Below, piece by piece: positions 44,753 to 55,184 of a stretch of DNA of 64,000 bases. Position numbers and translations under genes: made by a program. The notes beneath the pieces are model-generated. The model saw only the letters and a list, made by a program, of their open reading frames with translations. It was not told the origin of the DNA and ran no database searches. Source of the DNA: VAZQ01 sp963817015 (lineage in GTDB: Bacteria > Pseudomonadota > Alphaproteobacteria > Rhizobiales > Xanthobacteraceae); the NCBI GenBank assembly GCA_963817015.1, contig CAWFMV010000019.1, positions 434,001 through 498,000 of the forward strand. The letters run 5' to 3'. Within the stretch, counting starts at the first letter, position 1, and every line of letters starts with the position of its first letter.

Positions 44753-46051
44753 TCAGCGAAGGCGCAGGAACCGGGCGATTTCGCGGGCTTTGCTGTAGGC
44801 CCGCCAGAGCGCAGGCGTCGTCTTGATCAGCCGTTTGGTGCGCCGGAACGCGCCGATCATGGCGACCACGACAGCGCCGCGCAGCGTGGCGGCCTGCAGG
44901 TGGTCGTAGAGCCGGACCTCGATGTCGGCCCAGTCGCGCTTGTAGGACTCGTCGCCGATGGTGAAGTCGAAATCCCGGATGCCGTGCTCGATTGCATGGC
45001 GCAGAAGCTCGTGCAGGTGCGCGCGGCCTGGCCCAAAGCGCATCACCTCGCCGTCGTGGTAGCTCGACAGTACGAGATAATAGCAACCGCGGTGGGTGAG
45101 CCCCAGGCTCGTTGCCGCGATGGTCGAGCCGACGTCGAGCCGGCTCACATGGGTGACGCCGCGCAGCGTGGTCGCGGCATCGAGCCAGAAGGCGCGATAG
45201 CCTGGCCGCGCAAACAGGTCCTCGACGCCCATGCGCGCGAAGGCCTTCGACTTCTGCTGCATCAGGGTTTCGATCGTGCGCGCGATCTCAGGCTTGTCCT
45301 CGACATCGACGAAGCGCACATCACCCAGCTCGCCGAGGCGCCGGAGCTGCTTGCGCTCCTTCTTGCGAGTCTCGGACGAGCGCTTGGCCTTGTAGAACTC
45401 CTCCCAGCCATCGCCGAGTGTCGCCACATGCGCGCTGCTCGCATTGCGCTGCATTGGGAGCGAAAGGAGCGGATTGCGCTCGCCGCAGATCGTCTCGGCC
45501 ATCTTCTGCAGGTCAATATAATCGAAGCGCAGGCGCGGATTGCTCTGTAGCAGCCGCCTCGCATCGTGCCACAGCGCTGCGAAATCGCCGACATGGCGCC
45601 AGAAGTCGTGCGCGATCAGGGGCGCGTTGTAGTCGCACAGATCCGAGCCAAGCCAGGTGAGCCGTTTGATGGGGCCGCGCATCTCGATGGCGAGCGGCAG
45701 GATGAACAGAAGGACACCATGCTCATCGCGGCCGAGCACGATCGCTGGACGCGTGCCACGGAGATCGCCAACGTGCTGCTGCCACTTGGACAGCCATTCG
45801 AATGTTTGAAAGACAGTGCATGCGGCCGCACGCTGGAACGCCGTCCATTCTGGCTCGAGGCTGGCGAGGTCCTCGCGCAGCTCGAGCGCGACGCTCGCGC
45901 TCTCATCGCTTGGTTCCATCGCGGCGAGCGGCGGGCTGCTCGTGGTCGGCAGATCGGCTGCCAGATCGAAGCACGATGCTCGATCCTCCGAGATAGGGCG
46001 CGCTTCGCCGTCGTGCGCCAGCAGGGTGAGGGGCAGGTTGTGCTCGGACAT
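44753..46051 (-). CDS. GNAT-type acetyltransferase, CelD/BcsL group
   Basis: About 432 residues from MSEHNLPLTLLAHDGEARP. Central and C-terminal parts match the GNAT_6 / cellulose-biosynthesis CelD-like fold: WTAFQRAAACTVFQTFEWLS, LTWLGSDLCDYNAPLIAHDF, KAKRSSETRKKERKQLRRLG, FTIGDESYKRDWAD. Such proteins are often linked to exopolysaccharide or envelope modification. C-terminal tail is basic. Start 46051 chosen over the in-frame upstream ATG because similarity begins later. Confidence 0.8.
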   Translation of the reverse strand: MSEHNLPLTLLAHDGEARPISEDRASCFDLAADLPTTSSPPLAAMEPSDESASVALELREDLASLEPEWTAFQRAAACTVFQTFEWLSKWQQHVGDLRGTRPAIVLGRDEHGVLLFILPLAIEMRGPIKRLTWLGSDLCDYNAPLIAHDFWRHVGDFAALWHDARRLLQSNPRLRFDYIDLQKMAETICGERNPLLSLPMQRNASSAHVATLGDGWEEFYKAKRSSETRKKERKQLRRLGELGDVRFVDVEDKPEIARTIETLMQQKSKAFARMGVEDLFARPGYRAFWLDAATTLRGVTHVSRLDVGSTIAATSLGLTHRGCYYLVLSSYHDGEVMRFGPGRAHLHELLRHAIEHGIRDFDFTIGDESYKRDWADIEVRLYDHLQAATLRGAVVVAMIGAFRRTKRLIKTTPALWRAYSKAREIARFLRLR

Positions 46052-46272
46052 TCGGTTGCGCTTGCGATGCTTATATCGATGCTTTGTGTCGATCGATCCT
46101 GGCGCGGAAAGCTGAAGATTCCATGCGCGGCTTTCGTAAGAACGAACGCGATTAACCACATCACCTAAGCATTTGGTTGCGATTGCGCACGGCTTCCGCG
46201 GTTTCCGCGATCGCTCACAACGCTTCATTAAGCGTTCGAACGCATGGATGGTGGCGACCGGAGGCGGCTTTG

Positions 46273-47490
46273 ATGCCAGACATGCGGGAGACCGACGTTG
46301 CGATCGTCGGCGGCGGGCTCGCCGGCTCGACCGCTGCCGCGATGCTCGGCCGCGCGGGTATCCGCGCTGTGCTGATCGATCCGCATCCGACCTATCCGAC
46401 TGACTTCCGCTGCGAGAAGCTCGACGCGTCGCAGGTTGCGCTCCTGCACAAGACCGGGCTCGCAGGGCCGGTGCTGCGTGCAGTCACTGCGGATGAAGAG
46501 ATCTGGGTGGCGCGGCTCGGTCGCCTGATCGACCGGCGTCCCCACGCCCAGTACGATTTCTTCTACGACACGCTGGTGAACACGGTGCGGGCCGAGATTC
46601 CACCCGGGAGCGTTTTCATTTCTGGCAAGGTGACCGCGATCGCGACCAGCCCCGACCGCCAGACGCTTACGCTCTCGAACGGGGATGAGGTCTCAGCGCG
46701 TCTCGTCGTGCTCGCGAACGGGCTCAATCTTGCGCTGCGCCATCAGCTCGGCATCGGGCGCGAGGTGCTGAGCGCGGGCCATTCGATCAGCATCGGCTTC
46801 AATCTCGCGCCGGTCGGCCGGCGCAGCTTCGATTTCCGTGCGCTCACGTACTTTCCCGAGCGCGTCGCTGACCGCATGGCCTATCTCACGCTGTTCCCGA
46901 TCGGCCCGATCATGCGCGCCAATTTGTTCGTCTATCGCGACATGCAGGACGCTTGGTTGCGACAGATGAAGACCGCGCCGCGGGAGGCGCTGCAGGCACT
47001 GATGCCCGGCCTGGGCAGGCTCACCGGCGAGACCGCGGTGAGCGACGTGAAGATCAGACCCGTCGATCTCGTGATCAGCACCAACTATCGTCAGGCCGGG
47101 ATCGTGCTCGCCGGCGACGCGTTCGCGACCTCATGTCCGGCGGCCGGCACCGGCTGCAACAAGGTGCTCACCGACGTCGAGCTCTTGTGCAGTCACCACA
47201 TCCCGCGCTGGCTCGCGAGCGACGGCATGGGCGCTGACAAGATCGCGGCGTTCTATGACGATCCGGTCAAGGTCGCCTGCGAAACGCTCTCGCGCGACAA
47301 GGCGTTCTTCCTGCGCGCGCTCTCGACCGAGACCGGCGCGCTCTGGAAAGCACGGCGGCTCATGCGCTTCGTCGGCGGCGCCAGCCTTGGTGTGCTGCGC
47401 AGGTTGCGCACGCGCGTCAGCACGGCTTCGCGCGAACCTGCGAGCACGGCGGCTGACGCTGCGCCGGGCCTAACACACTGGAAGCAATAG
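46273..47490 (+). CDS. FAD-dependent oxidoreductase (PHBH/geranylgeranyl-reductase-like fold)
   Basis: 405 residues. FAD-binding dinucleotide motif DVAIVGGGLAGSTAAAMLGR at the N-terminus, second FAD motif IVLAGDAFATSCPAAGTGCN near residue 275. Middle region GHSISIGFNLAPVGR and MAYLTLFPIGPI. Fits flavoprotein monooxygenases or reductases acting on lipids or aromatic compounds. Divergent from the GNAT gene. Confidence 0.82.
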   Translation: MPDMRETDVAIVGGGLAGSTAAAMLGRAGIRAVLIDPHPTYPTDFRCEKLDASQVALLHKTGLAGPVLRAVTADEEIWVARLGRLIDRRPHAQYDFFYDTLVNTVRAEIPPGSVFISGKVTAIATSPDRQTLTLSNGDEVSARLVVLANGLNLALRHQLGIGREVLSAGHSISIGFNLAPVGRRSFDFRALTYFPERVADRMAYLTLFPIGPIMRANLFVYRDMQDAWLRQMKTAPREALQALMPGLGRLTGETAVSDVKIRPVDLVISTNYRQAGIVLAGDAFATSCPAAGTGCNKVLTDVELLCSHHIPRWLASDGMGADKIAAFYDDPVKVACETLSRDKAFFLRALSTETGALWKARRLMRFVGGASLGVLRRLRTRVSTASREPASTAADAAPGLTHWKQ

Positions 47491-47723
47491 AACACATTAT
47501 CCGCATTTGTTTTCGGAAATCCCGCACCCGGCAGCATTCCACGGTCGCTCGAGACCATGGGTTCTGGCGGCGTCTACGGTGGAGGTGATTGACATTACAT
47601 GACAGAATAATAGGGCATCATCAATGTTTATTTGACTTGGCAGGAACGTGATTGGAAAACCTCTTTCAAAGTGTGTTCGTAGTGATGCAATGAGAGACAC
47701 GCTCCCCAAGCAGGAGTCCGATC

Positions 47724-47966
47724 ATGTCCATGCATCCTATCATCAGTTTTGGCGTGTTTTCACCGGAAGAGGTTGAGCTGTTGGGCCGCGTATTTGAGGA
47801 CACGTTGGCGTCCGCCAAATTGCGCCAAAGCGACGACGATCTCCTAGAGAGATTGATCGCTACCGAAATCATCAAGCTTGCGAAAGTAGGGGAACGCGAC
47901 CCACGGCGCTTGCAGGCTCGCACGCTCGCAAAACTCGGGTTAAGCCATTTGCAGGTTGCTAGTTAG
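47724..47966 (+). CDS. Small hypothetical protein
   Basis: 80 residues, MSMHPIISFGVFSPEEVELL then a helical, charged region (LIATEIIKLAKVGERDPRRL) ending LGLSHLQVAS. Compositionally a soluble helical protein. Short proteins of this type occur in Bradyrhizobium-like genomes. No motif identifies a function. Confidence 0.55.
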   Translation: MSMHPIISFGVFSPEEVELLGRVFEDTLASAKLRQSDDDLLERLIATEIIKLAKVGERDPRRLQARTLAKLGLSHLQVAS

Positions 47967-48072
47967 CGGCTCCCGCAACACTGTTCACATCGCCTTCGCC
48001 GAGATAGCGCTGCGGGGCTTCCAATACATGGCCATAGGCCGATGGCCTAGGTTTCACGGAATAGTGAGACAC

Positions 48073-48282
48073 CTACCGGCTTACGACTTCTCTGTTTTGA
48101 GGCTCGGCCTTCTTAGGCTGAATTTGCTGCTGCTGTTGAGCGAAGCTCTCGCTCAACTCCGCCCTGGCCCGGTGCGCGGTAGCCAGCCACAAAAATGCGG
48201 CCGCGCTATCGACGTTGCGGCTCGTCTCAGAGAGACGCGTGAAAATGTCCGCCTGACGGCGGTGATAGTTTCGATTGGCCAC
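48073..48282 (-). CDS. Small hypothetical protein, Gln-rich tail
   Basis: 69 residues, MANRNYHRRQADIFTRLSET, then AAFLWLATAHRARAELSESF and a QQQQQIQPKKAEPQNRE tail. Predicted helical. No family recognised. Confidence 0.45.
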   Translation of the reverse strand: MANRNYHRRQADIFTRLSETSRNVDSAAAFLWLATAHRARAELSESFAQQQQQIQPKKAEPQNREVVSR

Positions 48283-48446
48283 GAGAAGATCCCCCTCGAC
48301 ATTTCACGCAAAACTTTGCTTACGCCGAGTGGTTCCGCAAACTAACATGTTTTCCACAGCAACTCGGCATTGAGAGCGAAAATCTCTAGCCAAATCACCT
48401 TGCATAGGTGTCAAAGGTCAAAGGGGGCAAGGGAACGCTGGCCGTC

Positions 48447-48617
48447 ATGAAAACACGGTGTGACTATTGCTGCAGGCCTTTCGGCCTGACACGCAGAAGA
48501 TATTTTGACCATCAGTTTTGCAGGGAAGCCTGTGAGGAAGCGTATAAAGATCAGCGCTCCGAAATCGCCGCCGGCTTCAAGGCGGGCTTCTACTGCTCAC
48601 TAGCCAACGGAAAGTGA
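48447..48617 (+). CDS. Small zinc-finger-like protein
   Basis: 56 residues from MKTRCDYCCRPFGLTRRRYF. The cysteine pattern CDYC...CREAC can bind one zinc ion, as in small treble-clef proteins. Start at the internal ATG 48447; the frame is open from 48408. Role unknown. Confidence 0.5.
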   Translation: MKTRCDYCCRPFGLTRRRYFDHQFCREACEEAYKDQRSEIAAGFKAGFYCSLANGK

Positions 48618-48711
48618 GCGGTTGTCAGGTTCAGCCGTGTTTGCTTTGCAGGTCGCTTCGAGAATCGCGCCGAGCCATTCCAGTTGCGACAGGATGAGGC
48701 AGGGCGTGCGC

Positions 48712-50301
48712 CTATTCCTTCCCCCACGGGATCAGCGCCCAGAGGCGTTCGTGACCGTAGTAGATCGCGATCTTGGTCGCGATCTCGGTGGCCGCGAGCG
48801 AGCTCGCGAAAACCGAGCTCCCGGTGATCAGGAGCGTCACCAGGAAGGTATTGATGCTGCCGGTCGCTCGCCAGGCGATTGCCTTGGCAAAAGAGCGCAG
48901 CTGCGACTCGCTCGAGTACGACGCCCTCTTGAGGCCCGCGGGCAGCGGCAATGTGAGCCGCTGCCGCAACCTCGCGAATAGGCCCCCGCGCGTGCCCGCG
49001 CCTTCGACAAAGCCCATGCCGACGGTGTCGTAGGATTCCGGATCGATCAGGATGAAGCTGCCGGTCTCCTTGCTCTCGGCATAAAGATCAGCCGCAATCG
49101 CACGGTCGAGCCGCAGCGTGCATTCGCCGATATCGTTGATGAACAGCCGCTCGGCCGCGTTGAAAGCGCTGGTGTCGAGGTCGAGCACGCGCAGCGGGGC
49201 GTCGGCCGTGGCCTTGGCGCTCGTGGTGCCGAGCTTGATCAGATAGCTGCGGCCGGGCGCGAGCGGCTCCCTGCCCACCCAGACGACGCGCGCCTGCAAG
49301 GTGTCGGCGACCAGCGGCGCCTGCCCTGCATCGGCAATGACATCGCCGCGCGAGGCATCGATCTCGTCGGCAAGCGTCACCGTCACGGAGCCGCCCGATC
49401 GCGCGCGCTCGAGGTCGCCGTCGTAGGTGACGATGCGGTCGATCTGGGAGGTCTGGCCCGACGGCCAGACGCGCACCGGCATGCCGACATAAACATCGCC
49501 GCTCGCAATCGTGCCGCTGTAGCCGCGAAAATCTGGATCCGGACGATTGACCAGCTGGACCGGCAGGCGGAAGCGAGCCGCGTGCGGCGTCGCGGCGCGA
49601 ACTCGACCTCCTCGAGATAGTCGAGCAGCGTCGGCCCGCGATACCAGGCCATCTGCGGTGAGCGGCGTGACGATGTTGTCGCCGCTGCGCGCGGCGAGCG
49701 GAATGCAGATGATGTCGCGACGCCGAGCTCGTCGGCGAAACTCTGGAATTCGGTCTCGATCGCCGCGAAAGGCTTCTTCCGACCAGTCGACGAGATCCAT
49801 CTTGTTGACCGCGAGCACCAGGTGGCGCACGCCGAGCGTCGAGACGATCAGGCCGTGGCGCCTGGTCTGGCGCGTGATGCCGGCCTGCGCGTTCGACCAG
49901 GATCAGGGCGAGATCGGCGGTCGAGGCGCCGGTCGCCATGTTGCGGGTGTATTGCTCATGGCCGGGCGCGTCGGCGACGATGAACTTGCGCCGCTCGGTG
50001 GCGAAGAACCGATACGCGACGTCGATGGTGATCTTCTGCTCGCGCTCGGCCGCGAGCCCGTCGAGCAGCAGCGAGAAATCGAGCTCCTTGCCCAGCGTGC
50101 CGTGCTTGCGGGATTCGCTGCGAGCGTCGTCGAGCTGATCGTCGAACAGCAGCTTGGCCTCATAGAGCAGCCGCCCGATCAGGGTCGACTTGCCGTGATC
50201 GACCGAGCCGCAGGCGATGAAGCGCAACAGGCTCTTGCGCTCCTGCCCGCGCAGGAAGTCGTCGATGCACAAACGCAGCTCGGATCCGGCCGCGCCGTCA
50301 T
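48712..50301 (-). CDS. cysN: Sulfate adenylyltransferase subunit 1 fused to a DUF2061 membrane domain, frameshifted
   Basis: GTPase subunit that drives ATP sulfurylase in sulfate assimilation. G motifs: ACGSVDHGKSTLIGRLLYEA, VADAPGHEQYTRNMATGAS, LVLAVNKMDLVDW. EF-Tu-like domains follow (RFRLPVQLVNRPDPDFRGYS). Instead of an APS-kinase (CysC) domain the C-terminus carries SFAKAIAWRATGSINTFLVT and ATEIATKIAIYYGHERLWAL, a DUF2061 membrane module. Its start overlaps the cysD stop (ATGA at 50301). Shifts lie near 50300, 49890, 49720, 49640 and 49600. Confidence 0.9.
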
Positions 50302-51268
50302 CAGAAATAGCCTTCCTGCTTCTTGCGCTCCATCGAGGCGGCGCCGTCATGATCGATGACGCGGTCGCGCCGCTCGGAATAGCGGCTCTCGACCGTCTCG
50401 CGGATGATGTCGGGCAAGGTCGCGGCGTCGCTTTCGACCGCGCCGGTGAGCGGATAGCAGCCGAGCGTGCGGAAGCGCACGTGTCCGCATCTGCGGCACT
50501 TCGCCGGCGCGCAAGCGGCAGCCGGTCGTCGTCGACCATGATCAGCGTGCCGTCGCGCTCGACGACCGGGCGCGGCGCCGCGAAATAGAGCGGAACGACC
50601 GGAATTCCCTCCTGGTGGATGTAGAGCCAGACGTCGAGCTCGGTCCAGTTGGACAGCGGGAACACGCGCATGCTCTCGCCCTTGCGCTTGCGGCCGTTGT
50701 AGAGCCGCCACGGCTCCGGGCGCTGGCGCTTGGGGTCCCAGCGATGCTGCGCGTTGCGCAGCGAGAAGACGCGCTCCTTGGCGCGCGAGCTTCTCCTCGT
50801 CGCGGCGCGCGCCGCCGAAGGCGGCATCGAAGCCGTGCAGGTCGAGCGCCTGCCGCAGCGCCTGCGTCTTCATCACGTCGGTGTGCAGCTCCGAGCCGTG
50901 CGTGATCGGCGTGATGCCGCGCGCGAGGCCGTCCGCGATTGATGTGAACGATGAGATCGAGCCCGAGCTCCTGCACGCGGCGATCGCGGAACGCGATCAT
51001 CTCGCGGAATTTCCAGGTCGTGTCGACGTGCAGGAGCGGGAACGGCGGCTTCGCCGGATAGAATGCCTTGAGCGCGAGATGCAGCAGGACCGAGGAATCC
51101 TTGCCGATGGAATAGAGCATCACCGGATTGTCGCATTCGGCGACCGCCTCGCGAATGATGTGGATGCTCTCGGCCTCGAGCTGCGCAAGATGCGTCGAGC
51201 TCGATCGGCGCGCGCTCGGCGTCCGCAACGCGCTCCTTGATCAGTTCTGCAGTCGCATAACGTGCCAT
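50301..51268 (-). CDS. cysD: Sulfate adenylyltransferase subunit 2, frameshifted
   Basis: PP-loop subunit of ATP sulfurylase, forming APS from ATP and sulfate. About 320 residues across frames: start MARYATAELIKERVADAERA, PP-loop VMLYSIGKDSSVLLHLALKA, then FPLSNWTELDVWLYIHQEGI, RTLGCYPLTGAVESDAATLP and the typical end SMERKKQEGYF. Shifts lie near 51195, 50940, 50790 and 50490. Middle gene of the cysH-cysD-cysN operon. Confidence 0.92.
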
Positions 51269-51289
51269 GCATCTGTTCAGTCCCTTCGG

Positions 51290-52044
51290 TCACGAGGCGA
51301 CCGCGGTCTCGGTCGTCCGATGTGGCCGGCTGTGCAGGCCGCATTCCTTCTTGTCTTCCTGCTCCCACCACCAGCGGCCGGCGCGCTCGGGCTCGCCCGG
51401 CTTGACGGCGCGCGTGCAGGGCGCGCAGCCGATCGAGAGGAAAGCCGCGATCGTGCAGCGCGTTGTAGGGAATGCCGTGCTCCCGCACGAAATCGATGAC
51501 GCGCTCGCGCGTCCAGTCGAGCAGCGGATTGAGCTTGATCAGGCCGCGCGCCGGATCGATCGCCGCATAGGGCGTCGTCGCGCGCGTCGCCCGATTGCTC
51601 GGCGCGCAGGCCGGTGATCCAGCCGGAGGCGCCGTCGAGCGCGCGGCCGAGCGGCTCGACCTTGCGCACCGCGCAGCAGGCCTGCCGTGCCGCAATCGAG
51701 GCGCGGAAGCCATCGATGCCGTGCTCGCGCGACGAAGGCTTCGACGCTCGCGCCGCTCCGGATAGAATGCGCGAATGCGCCGGCCATAGCGCGCTCGGTC
51801 TCGCCCACACCTCGTAGGTTTCGGGAAACAGCCGCCCGGTATCGAGCGTGACGACGTCGATGGCCAGATCCTGGCTCAGAATGGCGTGCGTGATGGCCTG
51901 GTCTTCGAGCCCGAAGCTGGTGGTGAACACCAGCCGGCCCGCGATGGCGCGACGCGCCTCCGCCAGCCGGTTAACCAGATCGAGACTGGCAAAGCCGTCT
52001 ATCAGGCTCTGTGCTGCTGCGTAGAGTGGTGAGTTAGCATTCAT
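51290..52044 (-). CDS. cysH: Assimilatory APS/PAPS reductase, frameshifted
   Basis: Reduces activated sulfate to sulfite. Start MNANSPLYAAAQSLIDGFAS, then VFTTSFGLEDQAITHAILSQ and VVTLDTGRLFPETYEVWA. Cysteine pairs QACCAVRKVEPL and GCAPCTR indicate a 4Fe-4S cluster, so an APS-type reductase. The C-terminal ECGLH holds the catalytic cysteine. Shifts lie near 51800, 51740, 51590 and 51440. First gene of the operon. Confidence 0.92.
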
Positions 52045-52249
52045 ACACAGGTGATAGAATTATCTTCCCAAAATGCGCAATGGATTGAGGAAAAAAAGAA
52101 AATCGTTGTCGCCAAGGGCTCCGCTGGCCCAAAAGATTTTCGTGTAAGAGCCTACCAGTGGGCCAATCGCGGTGCCGGTCAGGTCGGGTTGTGGGGCCGG
52201 TGCGGAGATGCAGTGGCCTCACCCGGTCTGCGGCAGCCTGATCGGGGGC

Positions 52250-54074
52250 TCACTTCCGCCCGAACAGCCGCTCGATGTCGGCGAGCTTGAGCTCCACATA
52301 GGTCGGGCGGCCGTGGTTGCACTGGCCGGAGTTCGGCACGGCTTCCATCTCGCGCAGCAGCGCGTTCATTTCCTCGGGCTTGAGGCGGCGCCCGGCGCGC
52401 ACCGAGCCATGGCAGGCCATGGTGGCGGCAACATGCATCAGCCGGCGCTCCAGCGGCAGCGCCTCGTCCCATTCCGCCATGTGCTCGGCGAGGTCGCGCA
52501 CGAGCGCGCGTGCGTCGATCTCACCGAGCAGTGAGGGCGTCTCGCGCACCGCCACCGCGCCCGGCCCGAACGGCTTCGAGCACGAGGCCGAAGCGCGCAA
52601 GCTCATCCGCGCGCGCGATGACGCGCTCGACATCAGCCTCGTCGAGCTCGACGATTTCCGGAATGAGCAATATCTGGCGCGCCACCCCTGTCGCTTCCAG
52701 CGCCGCCTTCATGCGCTCGTAGACAATGCGCTCATGCGCGGCGTGCTGGTCGACGATCACGATGCCGGTGCGCGTCTGCGCCACGATGAAGGCCTCGTGC
52801 ACTTGCGCGCGCGCGGCGCCAAGCGGCCGGTCGATGAGGTCGGGCGCGGGCTCGGCAATCGCGGCGCGCGCATCGGCCGAGGGGGCGCCTACGTCGAAGG
52901 CCTCCTGGGCGGCCTCCGCAAAGCCGATTGCCGCGTTGCCGTCGGTCGGCCAGGGCATGACGCGCGCATCGGGCCGTGCCGGCGAGCGCCGCCAGTCCCA
53001 GCCGCGGCTGCCTCCAAGCGCAGGCGAAGGCCGGAGCGCTGCCACGGTGGCAGAGCCGCCGGTGGTCGAGGCACGCTGGCCTTCGCGCGCGAGCGCGTGC
53101 TGCAGCGAGGTGATGAGCAGCGCGCGCACGAGCTGCGGATCGCGGAAGCGCACCTCGGCTTTCGCGGGATGCACGTTGACGTCGACCTCGCGCGCAGGCA
53201 GCGTGACAAACAGCGCGACCATCGGGTGCCGGTCACGCGGCAGATAGTCCGCATAGGCCGCACGCACCACGCCGATCAGGAGCTTGTCGCGCACCGGCCG
53301 GCCGTTGACGAAGAGATATTGCCCGAGCGCATTGGCGCGCGTGAGCGTGGGCAACCCCGCAAAGCCTTCGACCGCCACGCCATTGCGCTCGCCCATGATC
53401 TCGACTGCGTTGGCGCGGAAGTCCATGCCCAGAATGTCGGCGAGGCGCGCAAGGCGGCCGGGTGCGCCGGGCAGGGCCGCCGCCCAGGTGACCGGCGCGC
53501 GCTCCTCGCCCGCGAGCGTGAAGGCGACATCGGGACGGCTCATAGCGAGGCGTCGCACCACATCGCGAATGGCTTCGGCCTCGGTGCGCTCGCTCTTGAG
53601 AAACTTGAGCCGCGCCGGCGTCGCATAGAACAGGTCGCGCACCTCGACGCGGGTGCCTTCGCCGAGCGCGGCGGGCTTTACCTCCGCCTTGACGCCGCCA
53701 TCGACCGCGATCGCCCAGGCGTGCGGCTCGTCCTTGTGGCGCGTGGTGATCGTGAGATGCGCGACCGCGCCGATCGAGGGCAGCGCCTCGCCGCGAAAAC
53801 CCAAGGTGCGGATATCGAGGAGGTCATCATCGGTGAGCTTCGAGGTGGCGTGGCGATCGACCGCGAGCGCGAGATCGGCGCGCGTCATGCCGGCGCCGTC
53901 GTCGGTGACGCGAATGAGCCGCTGCCCGCCGCCGTCGGTCAGCACATCGATGCGGGTCGCACCGGCATCGAGCGCGTTCTCGACGAGCTCCTTGACCGCG
54001 CTCGCAGGCCGCTCCACCACCTCGCCGGCGGCGATGCGGTTGACGGTGGCCTCGGAGAGCTGACGCACGGGCAT
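52250..54074 (-). CDS. mutL: DNA mismatch repair protein MutL, one frameshift
   Basis: About 607 residues. N-terminal GHKL ATPase: VKELVENALDAGATRIDVLT, VTDDGAGM, RHATSKL, GFRGEALPSI. C-terminal domain carries VDQHAAHERIVYERM, the DQHA-x2-E-x4-E nicking motif, plus ACHGSVRAGRRL and CNHGRPTYVEL. This is the endonuclease type of MutL used where MutH is absent. A shift lies near 52568. Single gene, convergent with nothing close. Confidence 0.94.
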
Positions 54075-54152
54075 GGGGCAAGCCTGATTCGGAAACGCCT
54101 GATTCTACAGGCGGCATCGGCCGTCTGCGAGTCGCAACGTCGCTCGCCTCCG

Positions 54153-55175
54153 CTATTCCGCCACCGCCTTGGCGCGCTCGATGATCTCCTTGGGCGAGGC
54201 GTAGATCTTCTCCAACAGCGACTGGATCGCCGCGCCGCCGACGTGCTGCACCTCGACGCCCATCTTCTCGGCATCGACCAGGAACTGCGGGTCTTTTAGC
54301 GTGAGCTCAAAGGCGCGCCGCAACGCTGCAAGCCGATCCGCCGGCACGTCGGGCGGCGCGAAGAACGGCCGCCCCATCTCCTGCGGCGCGAACAGGAACT
54401 CGAACACCTTGCGGTCGTCGGCCGTGCGCGCGTGGTCGATGATCGCCGGCACGTCTGGGATCTCGGGATGCTTGTTGAGCGCCATCTGGAACAGGATGTT
54501 GATCTTCTTGTCGCGCAGCCAGTCGCCCTTGCGCAGCTTCACGAAGGTCCAGCCGATGCCGCAGAAGCCCTGCGTCTCGCCGCGCTCCATGGCGATCAGA
54601 AGCTCGGTAGAGCCCGGATAGCCGAGCACGACCTTGAATTTGGTGCCGGCAAGCTTGTTGGCGGCTTTCGGGAAGATCACTTCAGTGGCGTCGGCGCCGG
54701 AGCCGCCGACGATCAGCTCGGTGGTCATGGCGTCGGCGAGCGTCTTCACCGGCGCGGTGTGCCAGGCGATGCAGGTCGTGTATTCGACATTGGCGGTGCC
54801 GATCCAGCTGAAGCGGCGGCCGTCGAACTTGGCATTGGCCTGGCCGAGCAGCGGCTCGATCGGCGCGGTGCGGCCGGTGATGCCGAAGGCGGTGCCGTCG
54901 CGAGGCACCGTGTTGTAGAGGTTGTTGGCGAGCACGAGGCCGCTGGCGCCCGGCACATGCTGCACGATGAAGCTCGGGTTGCCGGGCAGGAAGCGACCCA
55001 TGTGGCGGGCGACGCCCTGCGCGTAGAGGCTCGAGCTGCCGCCCGGCGTGAAGCCCACCATGATGGTGACCTGCTTGCCCCGATAGAAGTCGGCGACGGC
55101 GTCCTGCGCGGCCGCGGGAAGCGACAGGCAAAGCACGATCCCGCTTGCGATCAGACACGTCCTTTCGGTTCGCAT
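54153..55175 (-). CDS. Bug/TctC-type solute-binding protein
   Basis: 340 residues, intact. Signal peptide (IASGIVLCLSLPAAAQ), DAVADFYRGKQVTIMVGFTP, GGSSSLYAQGVARHMGRFLP, TTCIAWHTAPVKTLADAM. Very similar to the gene at 55185-56201, nine bases upstream; a tandem duplicate. Same subgroup as 2258-3289 and 5977-7009. Confidence 0.9.
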   Translation of the reverse strand: MRTERTCLIASGIVLCLSLPAAAQDAVADFYRGKQVTIMVGFTPGGSSSLYAQGVARHMGRFLPGNPSFIVQHVPGASGLVLANNLYNTVPRDGTAFGITGRTAPIEPLLGQANAKFDGRRFSWIGTANVEYTTCIAWHTAPVKTLADAMTTELIVGGSGADATEVIFPKAANKLAGTKFKVVLGYPGSTELLIAMERGETQGFCGIGWTFVKLRKGDWLRDKKINILFQMALNKHPEIPDVPAIIDHARTADDRKVFEFLFAPQEMGRPFFAPPDVPADRLAALRRAFELTLKDPQFLVDAEKMGVEVQHVGGAAIQSLLEKIYASPKEIIERAKAVAE

Positions 55176-55184
55176 GACACTCTC

